A stretch of DNA of 41,342 nt, from assembly GCA_016187465.1 (NCBI GenBank), contig JACPJQ010000001.1, positions 1 to 41,342 of the forward strand, in the 5' to 3' direction. The position numbers and the translations under genes were made by a program. Positions 16,439 to 25,300 of this stretch are shown in pieces (position 1 is the first letter of the stretch; every line of letters starts with the position of its first letter). This DNA comes from Candidatus Woesearchaeota archaeon. GTDB lineage: Archaea > Nanobdellota > Nanobdellia > Woesearchaeales > GW2011-AR4. The notes beneath the pieces were generated by a model. The model had not been told where the DNA came from and searched no databases. It saw only the letters and a program-made list of their open reading frames with translations.

Positions 16439-16778
16439 GTCTCTTTAGATTAGGCATAGTCTCTGTGTTTATAAAAGTTATTATCTCAAGTTTTGGGTCT
16501 TTTATTTCCAGGATAATACGAAGAAATCCCCAGTTCCTGCGGTAAAATGCAGCGTATCTGCCATTTCGCTGTAATCCGACTCCTCTGGGATTTTCCTTTA
16601 GCAAAGCATCAATTAAGCCCTGTTCTTTAAATACTTTTCTTTGAGCATCGCTTAAATGATCGAGTGCATGGGGGTTCACATAAGTATTATCTTTGTATTT
16701 GGATATTATTTCTTTAAAATCCTCCAAATTCACTTCTTTTACAATTTTAGTAGTGTTCATTACTAATCTGCCTTGCAT
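16419..16778 (-). CDS. Probable toxin partner (DUF4258/RelE-like)
   Basis: The protein has 119 residues, or 113 if translation starts at Met 16760. Features resemble small RNase-fold toxins: a histidine early on (NPHALDHLSDAQRKVF), then alternating strands VGLQRNGRYAAFYRRNWGFLRIILEI...LEIITFINTETMP. Its 20-nt overlap with a DUF2283 gene is the best evidence for a toxin-antitoxin pair. Catalytic residues cannot be named with certainty. The call rests on size, fold pattern and partner rather than a firm family match. Confidence 0.45.
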   Translation of the reverse strand: MQGRLVMNTTKIVKEVNLEDFKEIISKYKDNTYVNPHALDHLSDAQRKVFKEQGLIDALLKENPRGVGLQRNGRYAAFYRRNWGFLRIILEIKDPKLEIITFINTETMPNLKRLENETP

Positions 16779-16890
16779 AGATTCTATAAAAACATTTCTT
16801 TTACTATGAATATTTCATCTTTTCAAAAACTGAATTACTGTTTTAATAACTTCTAGGCACATCTCTATTACAAATCAAACTCAATAACTT

Positions 16891-16944
16891 ATAGAAAACT
16901 TTGAATAATCCATTATTTTTTACATTTCATTCAAAATTCTCTAT
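16891..16944. repeat. Third member of the AGAGAACTTTGAA hairpin family
   Basis: ATAGAAAACTTTGAAT (16891-16906) and ATTCAAAATTCTCTAT (16929-16944) form an inverted repeat with 14 of 16 positions pairing. The arms match those of the hairpins at 5191-5281, more than 11 kb away. The rest of 16780-17166 contains no gene I can support. Confidence 0.55.
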
Positions 16945-17166
16945 ACACGACACTGTGAGTGGGCTTTATGCTCGATTATGACCCTGTGGAAGCGCCGCCG
17001 CAGATTAGAAGCTTACTCAGCTGATATTGCAACTATTGGTAATTTTGCTTTTTGTCTATATGGAAAATATTTCTTAAACCCTAAACTTTTGTATTTTACT
17101 ATGCAACCGCTGTATGCTTTTACGAGTAAAGTGCAAAAGTTTAGAAATCGAAAGCTTTAAATACTA

Positions 17167-17235
17167 TTTACTTACAAGATATGTTATGATTGTGTATACT
17201 AGAATTATTTCCAAATATTATTACTTACATAGTAT
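17167..17235 (+). promoter_or_regulatory. Paired TTACTTACA operator-like sites before the second tandem-HTH gene
   Basis: TTTACTTACAAGATAT (17167-17182) and TTACTTACATAGTAT (17221-17235) are direct repeats. The second lies between a TATA-like AAATATTA (about 17212-17219) and the ATG at 17238, so bound protein would block transcription. The same motif accompanies the paralogous gene at 10378. Confidence 0.45.
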
Positions 17236-17237
17236 AA

Positions 17238-17750
17238 ATGATTAGAAAAGAGGCTAGTAAAGCAGTTGAAAAGAGAGTTGCAGATACGTTAAGCTATCTG
17301 AAAGAGCAGGGCATAAGCCCTCAAGAGATCCTTCATCTTGTCAATAAAATACTGCAGGTGCCTGCCAAAGAAGAAGTCACTGTTCCGATTTCTGTTTTTA
17401 ATAATGAGTATCTTGGCTCATTGGAGGCTATCGTAAAATACCTAAGGGAGAATCTTCTTCTCAGCTTCAAGCAAATAGCTTCTCTTACAAACAGAAATGA
17501 AATCCCGCTGGCAGTCACGTACAGGAATGCCAAGAAAAAATTAGAGGCAAAATTTGTTGTCACTGAAATCTCGCCTTATTCTATTCCTGTCTCGATTTTG
17601 AAGGACAGGAAATTGAGCGTTTTGGAGAATATCGCTTCTTACCTGAAGGACACTTTCGGTCTTAACTATCACAAGATTGCAGTCCTGTTGAACAGGGATG
17701 ACAGGACAATCTGGACAGTGTACCAAAGGGCAAGGAAAAAGAAAAAATGA
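17238..17750 (+). CDS. Tandem helix-turn-helix protein upstream of the LamG surface gene
   Basis: The 170-residue paralogue of the protein at 10378 has a helical N-terminus (1-50), then two repeats: VPISVFNNEYLGSLEAIVKY...SLTNRNEIPLAVTYRNA and IPVSILKDRKLSVLENIASY...AVLLNRDDRTIWTVYQRA. The second repeat is the better conserved. The stop codon overlaps the start of the LamG gene in ATGA (4 nt), so the two are translationally coupled. The arrangement of tandem HTH followed by a membrane-anchored ITG-motif protein is the same as at 10378-11500. The inferred role is regulation of the surface-protein operon. Confidence 0.7.
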   Translation: MIRKEASKAVEKRVADTLSYLKEQGISPQEILHLVNKILQVPAKEEVTVPISVFNNEYLGSLEAIVKYLRENLLLSFKQIASLTNRNEIPLAVTYRNAKKKLEAKFVVTEISPYSIPVSILKDRKLSVLENIASYLKDTFGLNYHKIAVLLNRDDRTIWTVYQRARKKKK

Positions 17751-20700
17751 TAGACAAGCCAACGGCAAAGAAAATCGGATTTTATGCAGTGGCATTCCTG
17801 ATAATTTCATCCCTGTCCATAATGGCATTCATCAACCTAAGCGGCAAATATGATTCAATAACAGGATTTGCGGCCAAAGACAAGGAAACAACCAATGACA
17901 CCAACGAGAAGCCAAACATAACTACCGACGGGATAGCTCCAACTGCAGATGCAGCGCCGGAAACAGCAGCTGAAATTCCAGCGGCAAATGAAACAGCAGC
18001 AGAGGATGAAAATCAGGAAAAAACCAAAAAAGAGAAAAACGAAAAAAATAATCCTCCTGTATGGAAATCTGATGTGGATGAATTTATCCTGAAGGGAAAG
18101 ACCGTGATTGACTTGGGCAGCTATTTCTACGATGAGGAAAACGACACGCTTGCCTACCTCTTCACAGAGCCAGAAAATGTGGCAGTTGACATTGACGGCA
18201 GCGTAGTGACCCTGACCCCAGCCAAGTACAACATCACCACTTCAATGACCTTCACTGCAACTGACGGCGAAAAAGCCACTAGCAAGGAGATTGCATTAAT
18301 AGTGCCTGAAAAAACAATAACTGGCATTTTGGAGTACAAATCAGGAAGCGCTTATGATGCGGATAATGACGGGTATGAAGCAACCACAGGAATCATAGAT
18401 TTAACAGTCGAGAGCTCAGAATTCAGCTGGGATGCTGATGAAACAAAGCTGTGCACAAGATGGCAGACAACTTCCATTGAAGACGGGAAAATCACTACTG
18501 TATGCTACGGCAGCGCAAAATGCTGCAATTTCATCGGATTAGAGCCTGCAAGAGACAAATGGAACGAGGTGTTCTATTCAACATACGGGCAGTACGGCGC
18601 AGCACTGAACAACACAATAAGCGCGCAAACCATTTACGTGGATTATGCTTTGAATGCCGAGGAGCCTTTTGCAGAGATTTATTATTCAGGGTGGGGCGAG
18701 CTTGGCGCAAGGTATTATTTGGCAGCCATAGACTTCAAGAACGTTTGTGTAGAGACGTGCACATTAAGCGGCTTCAATGACACGAGCTACAGGCTGATAT
18801 TCGAGATAGACAATGCAGTTCTAAGCCTTGACACAATCACATACTCAATAGTTGAGGAAATAAAAAATGTCATTGTCAGCTTAGGGGTTGAGGATAATGA
18901 AGGGGCAGAATCAGGCAGCTACCAATTGTACAGGAATAATACTCCAATTAATGTTACGGAAGGAGGCGTAGAGCCTGACTACTATGATATTGAAGTGCTG
19001 CCGGCGGAAAATGCTGATGCCATGGATAAATTATTAATTCAAAATGCTGACATAACAAAGCCAGTAACCGCAAGCATAGGAATTGATAATGTCGGCAGGG
19101 AAATAACTATAGAGAATGTTGACGTCACAAAGAGGTATGCTGTCAATCTTGAAGAAATTGACTTTGAAAATGCTGTTTTGACAGCGACTGCCACTGCAAA
19201 TTCATTGTACAAATGCAGGCAATGGGATTTTGACAGCGAGGTTTGCTTCGGCTCATGGGAGAAGATAAAAGATTTGGCTGTCGGGCAGCAGTATGAATTA
19301 ACATTGACGAAAGATGACCCAGGATTTATAGAAGGGAATGTGAATATCACAACACTGAATTTGACTGGATTGGCATTAATCAAAGATATTCCAAACATAA
19401 GCATTAATGTAAATTCAAACGCAGTCATTAATTTAAGCGATTACTTTTCAGATATAGACGAGAATACACTGTTCACTTATTTTGAGCAGGACGGCATAAG
19501 CATTGTGTTTGACAAGGATATTGCAACTATTGCTGCTGATAAGGATATTGACGGCGTCAGATTTACCTTCATTACTGCAAATGACTCCGGGAATCTTGCT
19601 GTTTCCAATGTGTTTGCTGTCACGATAAGCGCAGGACAGACTAACGCTTCAGATCTCAGATTTAATTTTGATGATGAAGAAACAAACATCACATATTATA
19701 TGGAAGCTGACGGAGAGAAGATTAAGGCAAATTACAAAGGAGCCTTGAAAGAAAACAGGAAATTCGGCTTTGTGTTTGATGAAAAGGAAGTTGAGGATGA
19801 AATCAGGGCAAAAAAACAGAAATCATTTGACAAAAAAATATTCTATGAAATCTCAAGCTCTGAGGATTATGCAAAGAGCTTGGCTAACCCCTATATGCTC
19901 GAAAGAGCTCTTGAAGGGCAGTTTAGGGAAGTTGTTAACCAAATAGGGCAGACTGAAATAAGGCAGGTTAAGAGGTTTTTAAGCTTTGAGGACGTATTCG
20001 GCAAAGAGGCAAACAAAGGAAAAAATGGCTATTTAAGCTTTGCCAAAAAAGGAAAGAAATGGGTTGTTGAGTTCTATAATCTGTTTGACTTAGACCCTTC
20101 ATTCATAGACGATACAGATACAAACTGGAACTCTGGAACATTCAGAAATATGTTCACTACTGGAACTGGAACAACAGCAAACCTTTCTGCACTTAATGTT
20201 TCCGGGCATTACGGCTCGCAGATATTTGACGGGACTGCTGTCTCTAACTGGACAAATATAACAGTCACGCTTGAAGCAAATTATGAGATGGAAATAGGCA
20301 GAGCGTATAATGACAGCAATAACGCCAAATTGCCGTATATTAACACCTCTGGATTGGTTGGCTTGTGGTACTTTAACAATGAAAGCGGTTATGGGGAGAA
20401 TGACAGCTTGGTAAGAGACTTCAGCCCTGATGTAAATGTTGAAAGGGCAGGAAGCGCAAGGAATAATGGGACTGCTTTTAATGGAACTAGAATTAATAAA
20501 ACAGATTACAAGCTTGGCAGTGGCGCTGGATGGTTTGACGGAGTGGATGATTATGTAATCATGCCAGCAAGCGGCTCTCTGGGCCAGGTGTATCTTACCC
20601 TCCCGACCTGGACTTATTCCGCCTGGATTTATCCCAGGGGCCTGGGCGAGAGTTCTTTCGGAAGGATTTTCTCGATACGAATCAACGGACAATCCGCAAC

Positions 20701-22072
20701 AGAGTCCAGAGTCCTGAGGCTTGGCAGCACCGGTGAGTTCGTATTCACTACCTCTATGACATGCACAGGCGCAACTGCCACTTCCGCTTCCAACAAAGTG
20801 CTCTTAAACACCTGGCAATTCATAACCGCGACATTCGAGATGCCCGATAACAATGGCGCAGGAAAGATATTCCAAAACGGGGTTGAAATCGCCAGCGGAA
20901 CCGGAACCTGCAATATCAATAGCGACACTGACGAAGCTTTTATTATCGGGAATCGCATTGCCGGCGACCGGAACTTCAACGGCTCCATCGACGAAGTTGC
21001 AATCTGGAACAGAACATTAAGCGCAAGTGAAATTCAAAACTTATACAAACGAGGGGCATACAGATTGAATTTAAGCGTAAGAAGCTGCGATGATTCTGTT
21101 TGTTCCGGTGAAGCTTACACTCAGGTTGAAAACTTTACAAGAGGCAATATTCAAAATTTGACATACCTAAATCTTCCAAATAACAGATACTTCCAGTATA
21201 ATTTTACATATTCAAATAGCTCAGCTTATGGAGTGAAACTTAATATTGAGAATGTAAGCATTGATTATTTTATAAGCCAAGATTTCAATTTCACAAAGTT
21301 AGTTAATACAACTGATAGAGTTGAAGTTCCATTTAATAACGGGAATTTTAGCAATACCCGCTTCAATTACTCGATTGGGGCTATTCAGTCTAACAAAGAT
21401 TCCACCGGAATTACTTTGAACGGAACTTACCAAAGCCAGGTGTTTGACTTGGGAACAACACAGCAGTTCTATAACATTTCATGGACAGAAGGGGCATATT
21501 ATGGGGAAGAGATTGGAAGATGCGTTGCCGAAGATAGTTTGATAACTGTTGTTGACAGTGTTATAGTTTATGATAGAAATAATGATGAAAATAAAGAAAA
21601 AAGAGGTTCCCAGAACTGGCAAACTGCCGCGGAAACCGCTGCCTCTCCACGAGATTTATCAAACAGGGAAAGCTTATATATAAATGTTTCTGTTCCAATC
21701 TTGGGCAAAGCTGAGGTGCCGGAATTGGCAGACGGAGCGGTCTCAAAAACCGCTGCCTCTCCACGAGGCGTAGGGGTTCGAACTCTACGCGACGAGATTC
21801 CCCTCCTCAGCACTCAAAAATATAATTCTAACTACTCCATACTCTCAATTAATGAGTTCATTGAATGCCAAGAAAAAAATGGCTGCAAAGAGTTTACATA
21901 CATAACATCAAAGAAAAAGATAAAAGACATTCAGGAAGGGGATTATGTCCAAAGCTTGGATGAAAAAACAGGAAAGATTGTTGCCAACAGGGTTAATGAG
22001 CTGGTGGACATGGGCAACAAGACAGTTTATGAGCTGAGAACAGAATCAGGAAGAAGCATCTTCAGGCTTTGA
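17747..22072 (+). CDS. Giant LamG/Ig-like surface protein, N-terminal part ending in an intein fragment
   Basis: The 1441 residues start with a transmembrane anchor (about 9-31, IGFYAVAFLIISSLSIMAFI), then SITGFAA and a Thr/Glu/Ala-rich stalk (45-105). Cadherin/Ig-like domains and many N-x-S/T sequons follow. A LamG (concanavalin-like) domain at about 866-1105 has SGLVGLWYFNNESGYGEN, DGVDDYV and FNGSIDEVAIWNRTLSASEI. At residue 1259 the sequence enters an intein (CVAEDSLITV...KKIKDIQEGDYVQSLDE...YELRTESGRSI) and stops three codons later. The protein is probably an adhesin or envelope component anchored at its N-terminus. The continuation lies one frame over, from about 22062. Confidence 0.85.
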   Translation: MIDKPTAKKIGFYAVAFLIISSLSIMAFINLSGKYDSITGFAAKDKETTNDTNEKPNITTDGIAPTADAAPETAAEIPAANETAAEDENQEKTKKEKNEKNNPPVWKSDVDEFILKGKTVIDLGSYFYDEENDTLAYLFTEPENVAVDIDGSVVTLTPAKYNITTSMTFTATDGEKATSKEIALIVPEKTITGILEYKSGSAYDADNDGYEATTGIIDLTVESSEFSWDADETKLCTRWQTTSIEDGKITTVCYGSAKCCNFIGLEPARDKWNEVFYSTYGQYGAALNNTISAQTIYVDYALNAEEPFAEIYYSGWGELGARYYLAAIDFKNVCVETCTLSGFNDTSYRLIFEIDNAVLSLDTITYSIVEEIKNVIVSLGVEDNEGAESGSYQLYRNNTPINVTEGGVEPDYYDIEVLPAENADAMDKLLIQNADITKPVTASIGIDNVGREITIENVDVTKRYAVNLEEIDFENAVLTATATANSLYKCRQWDFDSEVCFGSWEKIKDLAVGQQYELTLTKDDPGFIEGNVNITTLNLTGLALIKDIPNISINVNSNAVINLSDYFSDIDENTLFTYFEQDGISIVFDKDIATIAADKDIDGVRFTFITANDSGNLAVSNVFAVTISAGQTNASDLRFNFDDEETNITYYMEADGEKIKANYKGALKENRKFGFVFDEKEVEDEIRAKKQKSFDKKIFYEISSSEDYAKSLANPYMLERALEGQFREVVNQIGQTEIRQVKRFLSFEDVFGKEANKGKNGYLSFAKKGKKWVVEFYNLFDLDPSFIDDTDTNWNSGTFRNMFTTGTGTTANLSALNVSGHYGSQIFDGTAVSNWTNITVTLEANYEMEIGRAYNDSNNAKLPYINTSGLVGLWYFNNESGYGENDSLVRDFSPDVNVERAGSARNNGTAFNGTRINKTDYKLGSGAGWFDGVDDYVIMPASGSLGQVYLTLPTWTYSAWIYPRGLGESSFGRIFSIRINGQSATESRVLRLGSTGEFVFTTSMTCTGATATSASNKVLLNTWQFITATFEMPDNNGAGKIFQNGVEIASGTGTCNINSDTDEAFIIGNRIAGDRNFNGSIDEVAIWNRTLSASEIQNLYKRGAYRLNLSVRSCDDSVCSGEAYTQVENFTRGNIQNLTYLNLPNNRYFQYNFTYSNSSAYGVKLNIENVSIDYFISQDFNFTKLVNTTDRVEVPFNNGNFSNTRFNYSIGAIQSNKDSTGITLNGTYQSQVFDLGTTQQFYNISWTEGAYYGEEIGRCVAEDSLITVVDSVIVYDRNNDENKEKRGSQNWQTAAETAASPRDLSNRESLYINVSVPILGKAEVPELADGAVSKTAASPRGVGVRTLRDEIPLLSTQKYNSNYSILSINEFIECQEKNGCKEFTYITSKKKIKDIQEGDYVQSLDEKTGKIVANRVNELVDMGNKTVYELRTESGRSIFRL
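21604..21660 (+). repeat. Decayed tRNA-Leu-like copy inside intein 1
   Basis: The segment resembles the 5' two thirds of the tRNA-Leu-like sequence at 21710. It includes GAACTGGCAAACTG (D-arm), a shortened anticodon hairpin GCGGAAACCGC, and a 21-bp exact match covering the 3' anticodon stem and variable arm (21633-21653 against 21747-21767). The exact match is in the same reading frame in both copies (114 bp apart), so the protein repeats TAASPR. Confidence 0.6.
21710..21812 (+). tRNA. tRNA-Leu(CAA)-like cloverleaf with an interrupted T-loop
   Basis: All arms of a class II tRNA can be drawn. The acceptor is GCTGAGG/CCTCAGC (7 bp) with discriminator A; the D-arm is CCG...CGG with GG in the loop. 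The anticodon arm GCGGT-CTCAAAA-ACCGC gives anticodon CAA, and the variable arm is GCCTC-TCCAC-GAGGC. The T-stem is AGGGG/CCCCT. The T-loop is 23 nt: it starts TTCGA and ends TT, as if 16 nt were inserted. No CCA is encoded. The D-arm (GGAATTGGCAGACGG) looks like bacterial tRNA-Leu. It lies on the coding strand inside intein 1. It may be a functional gene with a T-loop intron, a relic, or a tRNA mimic. Confidence 0.6.
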
Positions 22073-22354
22073 TTTTGATTTAAGCAATCTTGAGAATGCA
22101 GGTATAAATGCCTCCGGCTTGTCCTGGGGTATTACTACAAAAACAACCGAAAACACCCTTTCTTTTGGGAAGGACACAGAATCAGTAAAATCGGAATCGT
22201 TAGTAACCAAAATGCGGCCTTCAGCCTTAGAAATGTCTGCTAATTTATTGTCTGAAAATCTTTTTGGCGCAAAAATCACATCAAATTCTTCTGATTCGAG
22301 AAATCTGCCAACCCGCCTTTTGACGTTCTCGTCCAGCAGGAATTTAAGTTCCAA
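22046..22354 (-). CDS. DUF5615 PIN-like toxin embedded antisense in intein 1
   Basis: The predicted ribonuclease toxin (102 residues) has the DUF5615/Mut7-C PIN-like motifs LKFLLDENVKRRV (first acidic residues) and GRILVTNDSDFTD. The start is placed at TTG 22354: it overlaps the antitoxin stop as TTGGAACTTAA, exactly as in the paralogous pair in intein 2 (11-nt overlap in both). A longer TTG start at 22375 is possible. The last few codons (PEDASS) are antisense to the intein's GRSI region, so the toxin's 3' end was trimmed or moulded by insertion. It is probably co-transcribed with the DUF433 gene. Confidence 0.8.
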   Translation of the reverse strand: MELKFLLDENVKRRVGRFLESEEFDVIFAPKRFSDNKLADISKAEGRILVTNDSDFTDSVSFPKERVFSVVFVVIPQDKPEAFIPAFSRLLKSKSKPEDASS

Positions 22355-25300
22355 GCGGAACGTTGACGGTGGCAATGTCTCTACCTCTGGTCAAATCAGC
22401 AGCGTACTGCAAGGCAGCTTTGATATGAGCTTTGGTCAAGGAAGGAAAATCTTCAATGATTTCCTCAGCGGTCATATTGCCTTCGAGCATCTCCAGTATC
22501 TGCCAAACCATGACCCTAGTGCCCTTGAAAGTGGGTTTTCCATGGCAGATTTGGCTGTCAGCGACTATGTATTTGTTGATTTCGACTCTCATGAAGCAAA
22601 TAACGATAATATAGTATTTAAAGCTATCGCAACTGATAATGCGGCTGAAAATCTGAGCTATGATAATCTAAACATCAGTAATGAGATTATAGAAATTAAC
22701 GGCGTAAATGCCAAATGGGTTTGGGTAGAAAACCTTAGCATTGGTGACTACATTGCAGTTCCTGATTATGAAAATAATACAGTCAAATGGGAAAGAGTTA
22801 CCGGCATCGCAGCTCTAGACGAGCAGCAAGTCTATGACCTGAACATAGAAGGAACCCATAACTTCATTGCCAACGACATCATAGCGCATAATACCGGAAG
22901 CGATTCCAACAATCCTCCAACATCCAACGGAATATTCCCGAATATATCAATTAACACTTCAGGATTGGTTGGATTGTGGTACTTCAACAACGAAAGCGGC
23001 TATGGTGAGAATGACAGCTTGGTAAGAGATTTCTCTCCTGATGTCAATGCGCAGAGAGCAGGTAGCGTTAGGAATAATGGGACTTGCGTTATAAATGCTA
23101 CTCCAACTTGCCCTGTTTATAATTTTAGTGATAAAAGATTAGGAAGAGGGGCTATGCGTTTTGACGGGGTGAATGATTTTGTGGATGCGGGTTCGGATAC
23201 GTCTTTAGATAATCTTGGGCCGCTTACATACTCTGCATGGGTCAACGCTAATAGTTTAGGTGGCAGCAGCGAAGGCAGAATAATCTCTAAAGAAACCACC
23301 TCCAGCCTCACCAGCGCTTTTTTTCTAGGGGGCTCCAAGAGGCTCGTTTTTCAACGTCAGCATTCAACAACAGCGTTGGCTGTGCAATCAGCTAACAACG
23401 CTGTTACTTTAAATAATACATGGCAACACGTCGTGATGACCTGGGACGGCTCAACCAGTGCAGCAAACGGAGTAAAGTTTTATGTGGATGGCGTTGAGAA
23501 AGCTCACGGATTTAACCAAGATGGCGATGGCTCGCTAACCTCCGATGCCGCAAGAAGTCTTGCTATCGGAGGTATGTATCAGGATGGCGGTAAGCGTCCT
23601 TTCGACGGCCTCATCGACGAAGTCTCTGTCTGGAACAGAACGTTATCCTCATCAGAAATAAGCCAATTATACAAACGAGGAGCATATAGATTAAATCTTT
23701 CAGTAAGAAGCTGTGATGATGCAAGCTGCGCTGGAGAAGATTATTCTGTTAATGTTACAAACTCAACTAAATCAAGCATAAGCGCATTGTCAAACAACAG
23801 GTATGTGCAGTACAAAGCGTTCTTCACAAGCTTGAAAGGCTCATCTGAAAACTCAACAGCCCCAGAATTGTATAATGTTACGGTGCATTATGCAGCTCCC
23901 GTACCTCAATCCCCAGTCATAAATTTAAATTACACAATACCGACTTATCCAATGTATAACAAGAATGTAACAATAATTGCGAATGTCACAGATGCGGATG
24001 CCAATCTGCTTTATGTCAACTTTACATTGTATGCTCCAAACGGCAGCATAATTAATTTGACAAATGCTTCCAGGGTTAATGACTTGCATAATGCAAGCTT
24101 TAACCTAACAAGTTATGGAACATGGCTATGGAATGTTACTGCGTTTGATAGTGGTGGGTTAACAGTTAAATCCTCAACTGGGGTTATCATCCTAATGCAA
24201 ATAAATGAAAGCTTGAATGCTAGCAGTGTAGCTGCTTCTTCTCCTGTTGCTGTTTATGGGCATATAAACTTGAGCAATGGAAGCAATGCCAGCAATACTC
24301 CCATCAGTGTTTTCATAAATGAAATCTTAGCCAATCTAACAGTAAACCCTTCGATGAATTTTGGCAATCTTTGGGACAACACCAGCTTTGAGTACAGGAC
24401 AAGGATAAACTTTAATGAAACTACAAATTTAAGCAGAACCTTCGAGCATATAAAAATCAACATCAGCTTGGCAGAAGGCAGGCTGATGAATGAAAACGGG
24501 ACAAACTTATTCTGCAACGGCAGCAAGATTCCTTTTGACGCTTATGCGCTAAGCAATAGCAATGGATGGATAACCAAACTGGAGGGTTTGGCAGAGCTTA
24601 ACTTCACCCAGATGGAAAACAAGACATGCTATCTTTATTACGGCCCTGACTTTAACGGAACGGAAATAACTCCGAATGACGGAAAAGGCTGGGATTATGC
24701 TGTACAGATTGTTACCCATACCTGCGGAACGCAACAGGACATAAGCATTGGCAATAACTGCACTTTATCAAACATAACAGAATGGAATTTTGGCTCTGTG
24801 ACTTTGTGCGGCAGCAGCGACAATATAATAATCAACACATGGTGCTATTATAAGTCTACCAGCACCGGAACCCAAAGCTTCCAGACATGCTCTGACGACG
24901 GAAGCGAGCTGTATGCAAATTCAACTTTGTTTGTTAATAACGCTTTTTGCCAAGCTGAAACTTGCGTAACCAACAGTAATGCCGCCGTATCAGATGGCAG
25001 GTATTATGCAATTAAATCTCGCTTTGATGAAGGTGGAGGCGGGGAAGTTTTCAGGGTAAGGCTGGCAGGCACGGAATTGTTAGACACAGAATGCTTCAGG
25101 TATTTTGGCGGAGATTGGCAGATAAATGCCAGCTATGGAACTGAAGAAAACATATTCAGGACAGACAAGTATGGCAATTATAACTTTACATTCAATGCGC
25201 CGTCTAGCACTGCAACTTACAATGTCAAGGTTAATTCAACTTGGGCTAACACAATTCCAGGTGAACAAACGGCTAGCTTCACAGTTGCAGACACAACCCC

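Larger units (their letters stand above)
21521..22892 (+). mobile_element. Intein 1 of the LamG locus, carrying a tRNA-like pair and an antisense TA module
   Basis: It begins with Cys (GR/CVAEDSLITV, block A) and contains a Hint block KKIKDIQEGDYVQSLDEKTGKIVANRV. It ends VYDLNIEGTHNFIANDIIAHN followed by Thr, a classic C-terminal splice junction. Removing it would join EEIGR to TGSDSNN; the intein-free paralogous site at about 25744 reads EELGR-TFGDSNN. There is no LAGLIDADG endonuclease. The element is 1372 nt long, not a multiple of three, and block B (T-x-x-H) is missing: after GRSI the reading frame meets TGA, and the DUF5615/DUF433 genes follow on the other strand. Confidence 0.82.

Noticed and set aside
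16978-17160. 60-residue plus-strand frame starting MTLWKRRRRLEAY
   Set aside because: No domain or promoter, and the composition changes abruptly; it is likely a chance frame before the HTH gene.
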